The notes: generated by a model not told the origin, from the sequence alone. Shown: positions 8,761 through 18,399, counted from the stretch's first letter. The stretch: 64,000 nucleotides of DNA from Saprospiraceae bacterium (GCA_016714085.1 JADJNW010000016.1:124001-188000), one strand, 5' to 3'. Numbers and translations: made by a program.

Positions 8761-10094
8761 AAATAGGTATTATCGGAGGAGGATTTATGGGATTGGTGCT
8801 TGCTCAAAAATTAGCTGCACCTTCCCGATCTATCAAAGTATTTGAGCAAGATGCCCAAATAGGAGGCTTGGCAACTTATCATGATTATAAATCATTCATT
8901 TGGGATCGTTTTTATCATGTTATTTTGCCTGGAGACGCCTATTTGCTTCAAGTCATTAAAGATTTAGGATTGGAAGATAAACTTAGATGGAAAAAAACCT
9001 ATACTGGCGTATATGTAGATAAGCATTTTTACTCTGTGAGTAATAATAAGGAATTTTTATTATTTCCACCACTAAATCTAATCCAAAAATTTCGGTTAGC
9101 ATTTACAATCCTTTATGCTTCACGCATCAGGGATTGGAGGGAAATGGAAAAAATAAAGGTGGAAGATTGGTTGATACGGGTAGGCGGCAAAAAAACTTAT
9201 GAAAAGTTTTGGAAACCCCTGCTGTTAGCCAAACTTGGTGATTCTTATAAACATGCTTCGGCAGTATTTATTTGGACTTACATCAAACGCCTCTTTGAAG
9301 CAAGGAATTCTTCAGCACACCAAGAGCAAATGGGATATGTAGAAGGCGGCTATAAGACTATTTTCAATCGGATGGAAGAAATTTTCCCAGAACAAGGCGT
9401 GGAATTATTAAAAGAAACCTCCGTTCAACAAATCCGCCCGGCTGAAGAAGGGGGCATTTTCATAACCCATGATGGCGTTGAGGAACATTTTGATAAAGTC
9501 ATTTTTACTGCACCGGTAAATGTTTTGCAAAAAGTTGTCGATACTTCACTGATTGCAATAGATAACGCCAATAAAGGAGTAGAATATCTAGGCGTTGTTT
9601 GTATGATTTTGTTGACTCGGAAACCGCTCACGGATTTTTATGTACTAAATATCGCTGACGATCAAATCCCTTTTACGGGGGTGATTGGAATTAGCACTTT
9701 GGTGGACACCAGAGAAACGGCTGGGCATTATATGACCTATCTTCCAAAATATATCATTTCAGATGACCCAATTCTTCGAAAATCGGATGATGAAATTAAA
9801 ACCTGGTTTTTGGAAGGAGTATATAAAATGTATCCTCATATTCACGAGGAAGATATTGTTGATATCTTTATCAATCGGGCTTTCAAAGTCCAACCTTTGC
9901 AAGTGTTAAATTATTCAACACTCATTCCGAAAACAAAAACATTACATCCCGATTTCTTTGTACTTAATACGTCTCAATTTGTAAATGATACATTAAATAA
10001 CAATGCCGTTGCAAGACATGTATCGCAGTTTTTGGATAATTATGCTGCGGAAATTCTTCAGAATCAATTAACTGAATCAATAATTCAGCAATAA
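8757..10094 (+). CDS. FAD/NAD(P)-binding amine oxidase/UDP-galactopyranose mutase-like protein
   Basis: A 445-residue flavoprotein with an N-terminal Rossmann motif IGIIGGGFMGLVLAQKL and an acidic residue ending the second strand (KVFEQD), then GGLATYHDYKSFIWDRFYHVI as in the protoporphyrinogen-oxidase/UDP-galactopyranose mutase superfamily. A C-terminal FAD segment is not sharply defined. In glycan loci such proteins are annotated as UGM-like or HpnE-like oxidoreductases; the exact reaction is unknown. It is coupled to the upstream epimerase by a 4-bp overlap and followed 21 bp later by a deacetylase. Confidence 0.78.
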   Translation: MKIGIIGGGFMGLVLAQKLAAPSRSIKVFEQDAQIGGLATYHDYKSFIWDRFYHVILPGDAYLLQVIKDLGLEDKLRWKKTYTGVYVDKHFYSVSNNKEFLLFPPLNLIQKFRLAFTILYASRIRDWREMEKIKVEDWLIRVGGKKTYEKFWKPLLLAKLGDSYKHASAVFIWTYIKRLFEARNSSAHQEQMGYVEGGYKTIFNRMEEIFPEQGVELLKETSVQQIRPAEEGGIFITHDGVEEHFDKVIFTAPVNVLQKVVDTSLIAIDNANKGVEYLGVVCMILLTRKPLTDFYVLNIADDQIPFTGVIGISTLVDTRETAGHYMTYLPKYIISDDPILRKSDDEIKTWFLEGVYKMYPHIHEEDIVDIFINRAFKVQPLQVLNYSTLIPKTKTLHPDFFVLNTSQFVNDTLNNNAVARHVSQFLDNYAAEILQNQLTESIIQQ

Positions 10095-10115
10095 TAAATA
10101 AAAACGACTGAATTT

Positions 10116-11108
10116 ATGAAACAACTTGTTACAAGTATTTCATTAGACCTCGATGACAAGTGGACTTATTTAAAGACTCATGGGGATGAGGCTTGGAAAA
10201 ATTATCCCTCTTATCTTGATTATGCTGTACCACGTATTCTTGATTTTTTGGATAAACATGATACTAAAATTACTTTTTTTATAGTAGCACAAGATGCTGT
10301 TTTTGAGCATAATAAGCCAGTATTAAAACAAATTGCTGATCGAGGACATGATATTGGAAATCATACTTTTCATCATGATCCTTGGCTTCATATTTACTCG
10401 GAAGAAGATGTGGATAAGGAACTTGCACTTGCGGAGGTACATATTGAAGAAGCGACTGGAGTGCGCCCTAGGGGGTTCAGAGGGCCTGGGTTTAGCTTTT
10501 CTGATGCGGTATTAAAAGTGCTTAGCCGAAGAGGATATCGTTATGATGCTTCAACTTTTCCTAATATCTTGAATCCTTTAGCCAGAGCTTACTTCCTTTG
10601 GACGAGCAGCCTAACGAAGGAAGAACGGCAAACTCGGAAAGGGCTTTTCGGTAGTTGGAAAGATGGCTTCAGACCCAATAAACCTTATAGATGGAACGTA
10701 AATGGGCAAGAATTATTGGAAATTCCAGTTACAACAATGCCTATTTTTAAAGTTCCAATTCATGCCAGTTATGTGCTTTTTTTGAGTATATACAGTTATC
10801 AATTAGCAATGTTTTATTTTAAATTCGTAATTACGCTTTGTAAATTAACCCGCACAGAGCCTTCCATTTTACTACATCCACTTGATTTTATTGGCAATGA
10901 TGATACGCAAGATTTATCGTTTTTTCCAGCTATGCGTATGCCATTGAATAAAAAAATACGCGTAATGGACGCTATTTTTTATTTACTAAAGAAAAACTTT
11001 AAGTGTGCAACAATGGAAGAACACGCTACCGCAATTGCTCAAAGAGATAGGTTGCCTGTTTTACCGCTTACTATGGCAAAAGCAGCAGTGAGCACTTCTA
11101 CAATTTAA
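10116..11108 (+). CDS. Polysaccharide deacetylase (NodB superfamily)
   Basis: A 330-residue protein with the NodB homology motifs in order: SLDLDDKW (catalytic base and metal Asp pair), FFIVAQDAV, GHDIGNHTFHHDPW (the metal-binding HxxxH motif) and RGFRGPGFSFSD. The C-terminal HPLDF motif supplies the last conserved His. It should hydrolyse N-acyl or O-acyl groups from a carbohydrate. Its position directly before an SMR-type transporter pair and a polyprenyl-phosphate GT2 is reminiscent of ArnD, a deformylase of the same superfamily in the Ara4N pathway, but the sequence is closer to general polysaccharide deacetylases. Confidence 0.85.
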   Translation: MKQLVTSISLDLDDKWTYLKTHGDEAWKNYPSYLDYAVPRILDFLDKHDTKITFFIVAQDAVFEHNKPVLKQIADRGHDIGNHTFHHDPWLHIYSEEDVDKELALAEVHIEEATGVRPRGFRGPGFSFSDAVLKVLSRRGYRYDASTFPNILNPLARAYFLWTSSLTKEERQTRKGLFGSWKDGFRPNKPYRWNVNGQELLEIPVTTMPIFKVPIHASYVLFLSIYSYQLAMFYFKFVITLCKLTRTEPSILLHPLDFIGNDDTQDLSFFPAMRMPLNKKIRVMDAIFYLLKKNFKCATMEEHATAIAQRDRLPVLPLTMAKAAVSTSTI

Positions 11109-11138
11109 AGAAATAAGTATTTTTTATATACACATTAC

Positions 11139-11564
11139 ATGATGATCGCTAAAAAAACACTAAATGAAATGAACGTTGGGGGGAATAACCTACGGACAGG
11201 CTTACTACTATTACTGGCTGCGATTATTCCCAGCGTAGCTGCGCAGTTAATACTAAAAGAAGCAATGATAGAAATAGGAGCATTTGATACCCAGGGAAAT
11301 ATATGGGAATACGCTATTAAATTGATCCACCCAATGGTGATTCTTGGCTTGGGGCTGTTTGGAACTGGCACTATTTTCTGGATTGTATGTCTGTCAAAAT
11401 TAGAACTCAGTTTTGCATATCCGGTGGCTACTATTCAATATTTTCTCATTTTTCTGGGAGCTTGGTTTTATTTTGATGAACGAATTCCACTTATTCGTTT
11501 GTTGGGGCTTTTTATTATTGTTTTTGGGGTTATTATTATTTCTTTTGATAAAGAATTGAAATGA
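11139..11564 (+). CDS. Small SMR/EamA-like membrane transporter, subunit 1
   Basis: A 141-residue protein with four predicted membrane helices (roughly residues 19-37, 67-86, 93-110 and 118-135). The SMR/EmrE-like pattern includes FWIVCLSKLELSFAYPVATIQYF, where a half-buried helix precedes a Tyr-Pro turn. It overlaps the next, similar gene by 4 bp (ATGA). Paired small EamA/SMR proteins include ArnE/ArnF, proposed flippases for undecaprenyl-phosphate-linked aminoarabinose. By context this pair is inferred to flip a polyprenyl-phosphate sugar made by the GT2 encoded directly downstream. Two other in-frame starts lie within the first 12 codons. Confidence 0.78.
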   Translation: MMIAKKTLNEMNVGGNNLRTGLLLLLAAIIPSVAAQLILKEAMIEIGAFDTQGNIWEYAIKLIHPMVILGLGLFGTGTIFWIVCLSKLELSFAYPVATIQYFLIFLGAWFYFDERIPLIRLLGLFIIVFGVIIISFDKELK

Positions 11565-11920
11565 ATACATTTGGCTATCTTTTATTAAGTATTTTATTTA
11601 ATACTTCTTCTCATTTATTCCTTAAAAAGGGCGTAGTTGAGGCAAAACAAAAAAATGAATCGCGACAAGGATCGACTATAATTGGCTATATTACACAATG
11701 GGCTATATGGACGGGGCTATTTTTTAATGGTATGGCTGCGCTTTTTTGGCTAATCGCCCTTTCAGCAATCGACCTCAGCTATGCTTTTCCATTTTTAAGC
11801 CTTAATTACATTCTAATACCTATCGGCGCTATGCTGCTTTACCGTGAGCATCTATCGCGTACCAGAATTATTGGAATACTTGTTATTTGTGTAGGCATAT
11901 TTTTTATTGCAATCAGTTAA
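11561..11920 (+). CDS. Small SMR/EamA-like membrane transporter, subunit 2
   Basis: A 119-residue, four-helix membrane protein. ALFWLIALSAIDLSYAFPFLS parallels the FWIVCLSKLELSFAYPVA segment of the preceding gene, so the two are paralogous halves of a probable heterodimer. The 4-bp overlap implies balanced synthesis. Family knowledge: SMR-type pairs such as ArnE/ArnF act as dual-topology or heteromeric flippases. The next gene is a polyprenyl-phosphate-type GT2, which supports a role in moving its product across the inner membrane. A drug-efflux role is possible but fits the neighbourhood less well. Confidence 0.78.
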   Translation: MNTFGYLLLSILFNTSSHLFLKKGVVEAKQKNESRQGSTIIGYITQWAIWTGLFFNGMAALFWLIALSAIDLSYAFPFLSLNYILIPIGAMLLYREHLSRTRIIGILVICVGIFFIAIS

Positions 11921-11956
11921 TAAAATATTTTTCCTCCTAAATAAATATTATTGACC

Positions 11957-13084
11957 ATGAATGTAAATCAACTAACAAAATTAGATCCCATTATAAATAC
12001 AAATGGGAAAGAGTCAGGCGAGGGATTGGATAATGACCGCCCTTTAATTTCAATTATTACGCCCGCTTATAATGAAGCAGCCATAATCGAGCGCAACCTT
12101 GAAAGGCTCTGCAAATACATGACTGGTTTGGAACATTTTTATAGATGGGAAATAATAATTGTTAATGATGGTAGTAAAGATAATACAGGAGAATTGGCTG
12201 ATAAATTTGCAGCCCAGCATTCTAATGTAAAGGCCCACCATCATAAGGTAAATCGGAATCTGGGAGGGGCGCTGCAAACCGGATTTCAGTTAGCTCAAGG
12301 TGATTATATAATTGTAATGGATCTTGATTTGAGCTATGCTGAAGATCATATTGAAAAGCTTATGCAAAAAGCAGAAGAAACAGATGCCGATATGGTAATC
12401 GCTTCTCCATATATGGAGGGTGGAAGAAATACAGATGTACCGCCGCTTCGCTTATTGTTAAGTAAAGTAGTAAATCGTATCATGCGGATGATGTCTCCGA
12501 CTAAAATCCATACTTTTACAGGCATGGTTCGGGTTTATAAAAAGAGTTTTCTCCAAAATTTGAACTTGAAATCGGTAACTTATTCTATTAATCCTGAAAT
12601 TATTTACAAAGGACAAATATTAAGAGCCAGAATTGTAGAAATTCCGGCTCATTTAGATTGGAGTTTTCAAAAAGAAGTTGGCAAAAAACGTACCTCCAGT
12701 ATCAGAATCTTTAAAGGGATCATGGGAGGTATGATGTCTGGATTTATTTTTCGTCCGTACGCTTTTTTTATGACGGTCGGATTGACGTTATTCTTGATTT
12801 CATTTTATTTAATTACCTGGATATTTATTCATACTTTTTCTGTATTGCCCGAAATACCTGTCGATACTGGTAGTTTCGAGCTTCGTTTTGGTATGGCAGT
12901 TGGTGAAGTATTCCAGGTGCGACCTTATGCCTTTTTTGTTGGAGGAATTACATTGATTATTGCCCTTCAATTTTTAGGAATCGGCTTTTTATCGCTCCAA
13001 AGCAAACGTTATTTTGATGAATTATTCCATATAAATACCACTTTACTTAAAAGCAGAATTAAGAATCCTCCAAATATTATATAG
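11957..13084 (+). CDS. GT2 family, polyprenyl-phosphate sugar transferase (GtrB/DPM-like)
   Basis: A ~375-residue GT-A fold transferase. SIITPAYNEAAIIERNL starts the catalytic domain, IVNDGSKDNTGELAD follows, and VMDLDLSYAEDHIEKL carries the DxD-type acidic cluster. Two C-terminal membrane segments (near residues 270-295 and 320-345, each preceded by RPYAFF) match the GtrB/ArnC architecture, in which the enzyme transfers a sugar from a nucleotide to undecaprenyl phosphate on the cytoplasmic face. I prefer ATG 11957 over the TTG two codons earlier. Upstream lies the SMR pair and downstream methyl- and formyltransferases and two GT-C proteins. Confidence 0.87.
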   Translation: MNVNQLTKLDPIINTNGKESGEGLDNDRPLISIITPAYNEAAIIERNLERLCKYMTGLEHFYRWEIIIVNDGSKDNTGELADKFAAQHSNVKAHHHKVNRNLGGALQTGFQLAQGDYIIVMDLDLSYAEDHIEKLMQKAEETDADMVIASPYMEGGRNTDVPPLRLLLSKVVNRIMRMMSPTKIHTFTGMVRVYKKSFLQNLNLKSVTYSINPEIIYKGQILRARIVEIPAHLDWSFQKEVGKKRTSSIRIFKGIMGGMMSGFIFRPYAFFMTVGLTLFLISFYLITWIFIHTFSVLPEIPVDTGSFELRFGMAVGEVFQVRPYAFFVGGITLIIALQFLGIGFLSLQSKRYFDELFHINTTLLKSRIKNPPNII

Positions 13085-13149
13085 TCTTTTGAAATATTAC
13101 CCCCGTAATAAAAACTGTTTGATAACAAATTCCTAAAATCTTAGTACCT

Positions 13150-13809
13150 ATGCTGTTTTCACTAAACAAATTAACTCTATTGCCTCAAGATTTATTAATT
13201 AAAACAGGCCCCGTAGATCATGCGGATTGGAATTACAAAAAAGGATTGCTTGGAATGATACAACGCCAACGCTTCAAATTATGCCTTTCTATGATGAAAG
13301 GCTCAAAATATAAGAGAATGTTGGAAGTTGGCTATGGAAGCGGCGTTTTTTTTCCGGAGCTTTCTAAATATGCAAATGAAATTTATGGAATTGATATACA
13401 CGAACATCATGATGCAGTTAAGGCGACGCTAAGTAATAATGGTATTCACTCACATTTATTCTCGGGCTCCGCAGAGGAATTGCCATTTGATTCTGATTAC
13501 TTTGACGCTATAGTTGCCATCAGCGCTTTAGAATTCATACCTGATTTGATAAAAGCGTGTAAGGAAATTTCCCGCGTTATTACTGCACAGGGGAGATTTT
13601 ATATAATTACACCCGGCAAATCTCCAATAGTTGATACAGGCTTTACATTATTGACCGGCAAAAGTGTCAAAGAGGATTTTGAAGATAGAAGACAGCGGAT
13701 TATACCTACGCTTTTAGAGTTTTTTGAAATAAGAAAACATATAACCTTCCCATCTTATGGCTCAAGAATAATTTGCCTGTATGATGCTTTTGAATTGCAA
13801 AAAAAATAA
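13150..13809 (+). CDS. Class I SAM-dependent methyltransferase
   Basis: A 219-residue protein with motif I MLEVGYGSGVFFPEL, the acidic strand-2 residue IYGIDIHEH, and the later segments ELPFDSDYFDAIVAI and GRFYIITPG typical of the methyltransferase type 11 group. It would transfer a methyl group from SAM to a small substrate, here probably a sugar or a lipid-linked intermediate, given its place between a GT2 and a formyltransferase. The specific position methylated is not predictable. Confidence 0.85.
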   Translation: MLFSLNKLTLLPQDLLIKTGPVDHADWNYKKGLLGMIQRQRFKLCLSMMKGSKYKRMLEVGYGSGVFFPELSKYANEIYGIDIHEHHDAVKATLSNNGIHSHLFSGSAEELPFDSDYFDAIVAISALEFIPDLIKACKEISRVITAQGRFYIITPGKSPIVDTGFTLLTGKSVKEDFEDRRQRIIPTLLEFFEIRKHITFPSYGSRIICLYDAFELQKK

Positions 13810-13882
13810 ATTGAAATTAGCAATTCATATCATATTTAGGTACAATATGATATAATATAATCCCCTTCAAAATTAAATTAAT

Positions 13883-14659
13883 ATGCGAATTTTTTTAATA
13901 CTGGAAGAAACCAGCTTTTACCAGCCGGCCTTTATAGCCGCATTGCTTAGAAACAAGACATATCAATATGTGGGTGCTGCACTTGTTACAAAAGTTCCGG
14001 CAAAAAATAGTCTTGATAAGTATTTTCAAAAATATTGGTACTATCTGAAGCCCATTGAAATCTCTAAACTGGTAATCAAAAAACTTGAATTAGATATTAA
14101 ACAAAAATTTTCTTCTGCGAACAATGCCTCTCATAGCGTTAGCGGAGTATTAAAACAATTTGGGATAGATTACATCAATATTGAATATGATATAAATAAG
14201 GATGAATATCTGAATTTTATTGCTTCAAAAGAACCAGATATTATAATTAGCTCTAACCCATTGATATTCAAAAAGAAGTTGTTAAGTATTCCAAAAATTT
14301 GCTCTATCAATCGCCATTCTTCCCTTTTACCCTCTTATGCAGGGCTATTACCTGTATTTCATGCTTATCGTAATGGTGAGAACTTTGTAGGTGTAACGAT
14401 CCATACAATGGAATCCAAAATTGATAAAGGAATTATACTCGCCCAAAAAAGTATTAAAATTGAACCAGACGATACCGTTGCTCAGCTCTATCAAAAATGT
14501 TTTGATATAAGCGCCGATTTGTGTTTTGAAGCGCTGGAAAAAATTCGCAATAATCAAATGGAAGCGGTTATTGCAGAGAATGCAAGCCCATCGTATTATG
14601 CCTTCCCAAATAAAAAAGATTGGACAGAGTTCAGACAAAAAGGAGGACGGTTTATATAA
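13883..14659 (+). CDS. Formyltransferase family protein (tRNA-fMet/ArnA-N-like)
   Basis: A 258-residue protein with the formyl transferase core: the catalytic Asn and His in SINRHSSLLPSYAGLLP near residue 141 and the catalytic Asp in VTIHTMESKIDKGIILAQ. These match the N-H-D triad of enzymes that use N10-formyltetrahydrofolate (Fmt, ArnA N-terminal domain, PurN). It is too short and in the wrong context for Fmt. In surface-glycan loci such enzymes N-formylate amino sugars such as dTDP-Qui3N or UDP-Ara4N. The exact sugar is unknown. A C-terminal Fmt-type RNA-binding domain is absent. Confidence 0.83.
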   Translation: MRIFLILEETSFYQPAFIAALLRNKTYQYVGAALVTKVPAKNSLDKYFQKYWYYLKPIEISKLVIKKLELDIKQKFSSANNASHSVSGVLKQFGIDYINIEYDINKDEYLNFIASKEPDIIISSNPLIFKKKLLSIPKICSINRHSSLLPSYAGLLPVFHAYRNGENFVGVTIHTMESKIDKGIILAQKSIKIEPDDTVAQLYQKCFDISADLCFEALEKIRNNQMEAVIAENASPSYYAFPNKKDWTEFRQKGGRFI

Positions 14660-14715
14660 TAGTATATTTTATTTTAATATGATTATTTCCCTAAAACCTG
14701 AATATATTTTGAGTC

Positions 14716-15966
14716 ATGAAAAATGTAGTACAATTTTTGCCCTTACTTATTCTTTACATCATTAATATCGCCTTGTTTTCTGATAATGAACCATTTAGAG
14801 ATGAGGCAAGATATTTGATGTATGCACGGAATTTGACTCAAGGATTTTATACTACTACTGAAAATCCTTATTTAATGAATGGCCCTGGGTACCCGATTTT
14901 CTTATCATTTTTTGTAGGATTAAATCTGCCTTTGATCGTCCCTAAAATAGTAAATGGGGTACTTATTTTCTTCAGTGTATTATTTTTTTATAACACATTA
15001 GGCTACTATATTCCTCAAAAAAAAGCGATGCTTTTTGCTTATATTATGGGATTGTATTATCCAATGTTTAGATGGATGATACTAAATATCACCGAATCAT
15101 TATCTTTTTTCTTACTATGTGGGTTTTTATTTTATAGTGTAAAGACATGTCGTATAGAAAAACCTAAGCTTTGGAATATAATACTTCCTGGTTTATTGCT
15201 GGGATACCTTTTATTGACTAAGTTATTTTTTGTATATGTTGTTGTCCTGAGCTTAATAATAGGCATTTTTTATTATATAATATTTAAAGCAAAAACAATC
15301 GGAAGGCTAAGCACTATAATGGCTGTAGGGCTTTTATGCCTTACACCTTATCTTATTTATACATATAATTTGACAGGCAGGAATATGTATTTGGGGACAA
15401 ACGGAGGGGAGCAATTATATTGGATGACGACTGCCCATGAAAATGAATATGGTATGTGGTATGCCATTAGCCCTGAATTAAAGCATTTAGTAACTAATTT
15501 ACATCCTAATCATGTTGAGATTTCGGATTCGGTTGCAGGTAAATCCTTTGTAGAACAGAATGATCTTATTACAAAAGCAGCTTTAGAAAATATAAAAAGT
15601 AACCCTAAAGATTATATAAAGAACATATTGCCTAATACTTTAAGGCTTATTTTGGGGTATCCTTATTCGCATATGCATCAAAATATGTCTATGTATTATT
15701 ACTTAATAATTAATATGCCTTTAATTTTAGCTTTTGCTTTATGCTTTTTTCCTGTCTATTTACATCGACGTTCCATACCGGCTGAGCTAGCAGGAATGAC
15801 CTTATTTGTAATAATTTATTTCGCTGGCTGCGCTATGTTGTCCGCTGTTCCGAGGTATTTTTTTATGGCACTTCCTTTTATCCTACTATGGGTAGCTTTT
15901 GTCAGTACACATTTTGTGCAAATATCATTTCAAAATAAACTTAGTAATCAGGTTAACCAATTTTAA
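14716..15966 (+). CDS. GT-C fold membrane glycosyltransferase (GT39/GT83-like), copy 1
   Basis: A 416-residue polytopic protein with about ten hydrophobic segments. The first extracytoplasmic loop has DNEPFRDEARYLMYARNL, where the adjacent Asp-Glu pair corresponds to the catalytic acidic motif of ArnT/PMT-type GT-C enzymes. ENPYLMNGPGYPIF follows at the position of the conserved PxYP-like loop. GT-C enzymes transfer a sugar from a polyprenyl-phosphate carrier on the outer face of the inner membrane. It is a tandem paralogue of the next gene, sharing the NPYLMNG and PLIVPK blocks. Confidence 0.8.
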   Translation: MKNVVQFLPLLILYIINIALFSDNEPFRDEARYLMYARNLTQGFYTTTENPYLMNGPGYPIFLSFFVGLNLPLIVPKIVNGVLIFFSVLFFYNTLGYYIPQKKAMLFAYIMGLYYPMFRWMILNITESLSFFLLCGFLFYSVKTCRIEKPKLWNIILPGLLLGYLLLTKLFFVYVVVLSLIIGIFYYIIFKAKTIGRLSTIMAVGLLCLTPYLIYTYNLTGRNMYLGTNGGEQLYWMTTAHENEYGMWYAISPELKHLVTNLHPNHVEISDSVAGKSFVEQNDLITKAALENIKSNPKDYIKNILPNTLRLILGYPYSHMHQNMSMYYYLIINMPLILAFALCFFPVYLHRRSIPAELAGMTLFVIIYFAGCAMLSAVPRYFFMALPFILLWVAFVSTHFVQISFQNKLSNQVNQF

Positions 15967-16013
15967 TTATTGGTATAAAGAATAATGTTTATTGATAAGC
16001 AATCTTAATTAAG

Positions 16014-17279
16014 ATGATGAAAACAGCGCTTAAATTCCTGCCATTATTATTCTTATACATAATTATTATATTGTTATTTTCGAAAGATTATCTACAAAAA
16101 GATGAGCCGAGATATTTGCAATATGCTGAAAATATTGTCAATGGATTCTTTACAACGGCAGATAATCCTTACCTGATGAATGGGGTAGGGTACCCCGCGT
16201 ACTTGGCTATTTTTGTTGGTTTAGGTTTGCCACTTATTGTCCCTAAATTATTTAACGCTTTACTTACTTATTTAGCAATTATTTATTTGTATAAGTCTAT
16301 ATTACTATTTACCGGTAAAGAGAAAACAGCTTTGGTTTTTGCATATTTATTGGGATTATATTACCCGATGTTTTATTTATTACCTTTGAATCAAACTGAT
16401 TGCTTAAGTTTATTATTAACTTGTGCATTTATTTATTTTACTGCCAAATCGCTCCGATCGGAGAAAATGGGTTTGCTATCTACTTTAATTCCCGGGTTAT
16501 TGCTTGGATTTTTAATTCAAAACAAATTAGTTATCGCTTATCCCGTTATAGCAATGCTTATTTTTTCAGTTGGACATTATGTAATTTTTAGGGCGAAAAA
16601 AAGCTTGAAGTTCACGTTTGTTATGGCCATTGGCTTTGCTTGTTTGGTTCCTTATTTTCTTTATACTTATTCACTTACGGGAAGAAAGTTTTATTTCGGG
16701 ACCAATGGCGGAGAGGCTTTGTACTGGATGAGTACAAATTATAAAAACGAGTTTGGCGCTTGGTTTGAAGTAGATTCTGTGTTAGCAGGAAAGATACCAG
16801 ATATTCATCCTGATCATATAAAATTTTTGAGTGAAGTAAATCCGAAACCCTGGGTAGAAAGAAAGGACTTATTGTCGGAACGAGCAATTGAAAATATCAA
16901 AAATAATCCCAAAGATTATGCCATTAATATCGTATGTAATACCTTACGGTTGTTATTTGATGCTCCGGACTCATACGCTTATCAAACGGTGGATATATAT
17001 ATTTATTTGTTTTTTAATTCGTTTTTCCTTATTCCTTTAATTTTTACGTTATACCCAGCATGGGTGCATCGATTTAAATTGCCATTTGAAATAACCGGTC
17101 TGACTTTATTTGCCCTTTGTTACTTGGGATGTCATATTTTGTTAACTTCGGAGGCAAGGTATTTTATATTAGCAATTCCATTTATTATAATATGGATTGT
17201 CTATTTTTATAAAGAATTTATTAATGTCAAATTTTTATTTAAAGATGGCAGTTCACAAATTTCTATAATTACAAAATAG
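16014..17279 (+). CDS. GT-C fold membrane glycosyltransferase (GT39/GT83-like), copy 2
   Basis: A 421-residue paralogue of the upstream gene. The loop-1 motif is DYLQKDEPRYLQYAENI with the conserved Asp-Glu, followed by NPYLMNGVGYPAYLAIFVG and GLPLIVPKLFNAL. A third shared block is RKFYFGTNGGEALYWMST. Similar length, order of blocks and orientation point to tandem duplication followed by divergence, which could give two acceptor or donor specificities. A start at 16014 or at the second Met at 16017 is equally possible. WecB follows 18 bp after the stop. Confidence 0.8.
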   Translation: MMKTALKFLPLLFLYIIIILLFSKDYLQKDEPRYLQYAENIVNGFFTTADNPYLMNGVGYPAYLAIFVGLGLPLIVPKLFNALLTYLAIIYLYKSILLFTGKEKTALVFAYLLGLYYPMFYLLPLNQTDCLSLLLTCAFIYFTAKSLRSEKMGLLSTLIPGLLLGFLIQNKLVIAYPVIAMLIFSVGHYVIFRAKKSLKFTFVMAIGFACLVPYFLYTYSLTGRKFYFGTNGGEALYWMSTNYKNEFGAWFEVDSVLAGKIPDIHPDHIKFLSEVNPKPWVERKDLLSERAIENIKNNPKDYAINIVCNTLRLLFDAPDSYAYQTVDIYIYLFFNSFFLIPLIFTLYPAWVHRFKLPFEITGLTLFALCYLGCHILLTSEARYFILAIPFIIIWIVYFYKEFINVKFLFKDGSSQISIITK

Positions 17280-17297
17280 AATCAATCTCAAACGCTG

Positions 17298-18378
17298 ATG
17301 AATCAAGGTAGTCTTTTATTTGTCGTGGGTGCGCGACCGAATTTTATCAAGATTGCACCAATATGTATGATACTTCAGAAAAGAGGAAACATTCCCTTTA
17401 AAATTGTGCATACCGGGCAACATTATGATTATGCAATGTCGGATGTATTTTTTGATGAATTAAATATTCCTAATCCCGATTTTCATTTAAGTATTGGTTC
17501 TGGGAATCATGGAAAGCAGACCGGCGAAATGATGGGAAAATTAGAAGAGTTGTGTACCGACCATTCTTTTTCTGCGATTATTGTGATCGGAGATGTCAAC
17601 TCGACCCTCGCAGGGGCGTTAGTGGGTGCAAAACTAAAAATTCCTGTAGTACACGTAGAGTCTGGCCTAAGAAGCTTTAATCGAACAATGCCGGAGGAAA
17701 TTAACCGAGTGGCTACCGATCACGTTTCTGATTTGCTTTTCGCACCTACACAACTGGCTATCAAGAATTTAAGAAATGAAGGTTTGGCAGATCGCACTTA
17801 TTTTAGTGGGGATGTAATGTACGATATGATCTTGAAGGGTTTGGAATTGGCGCAAGAAAAATCAGATGTGCTTAAGAAATTGAATTTAAATCCTGATGAT
17901 TACTTTCTGGCTACCTTACATCGTCCTTACAATGTGGACGAGCCGGAGCAATTGAGCGCTATTATTAATGGTTTATCACAACTTGAACATAAAGTGTTGT
18001 TATCTGCTCATCCAAGACTCAGGAAGAATTTAACGCAATTTGGAATAGCGCCAGGGGATAATATTCAAATCACCGAACCTTTTGGTTACCTTGATTTTAT
18101 TATGCTGCAAAAAAATGCCAAAAAGATTATTACTGATTCGGGGGCGTTCAGAAAGAAGCATTCTTTTGCAAACACCTTGCGTAACGCTGCGTTCAGAAAC
18201 AGAATGGGTGGAAACCGTAGAAACCGGCGCTAATATTTTGGTGACTGAAAGGTCTGAAAGTGCAATATTGGAGGCAGTCTCGCGGTATACGACGCCTCGA
18301 TTTGATGAGCGACCTTACGGACAAGGAGATGCCAGTGAGATTATTGTAAATAAAATGGAATCTTTATATTACTCTTGA
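17298..18378 (+). CDS. wecB: UDP-N-acetylglucosamine 2-epimerase (non-hydrolysing), two frameshifts
   Basis: The first 280 residues are canonical: FVVGARPNFIKIAPI, VHTGQHYDYAMSD, IVIGDVNSTLAGAL, HVESGLRSF and MPEEINRVATDHVSD. The frame breaks at the G5 run 18140-18144 and again at the A3 run 18170-18172. Adding one G and one A restores DSGGVQKEAFFCKTPCVTLR and runs into SETEWVETVETGANILV in the frame that ends at 18378, the exact order of the family's UDP-binding region. The enzyme makes UDP-ManNAc from UDP-GlcNAc in the cytoplasm. Intact length would be ~361 residues, as usual. Two homopolymer losses 30 bp apart point to sequence error. Confidence 0.88.
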
Positions 18379-18399
18379 AATAAACTGTTTTTATTTATG

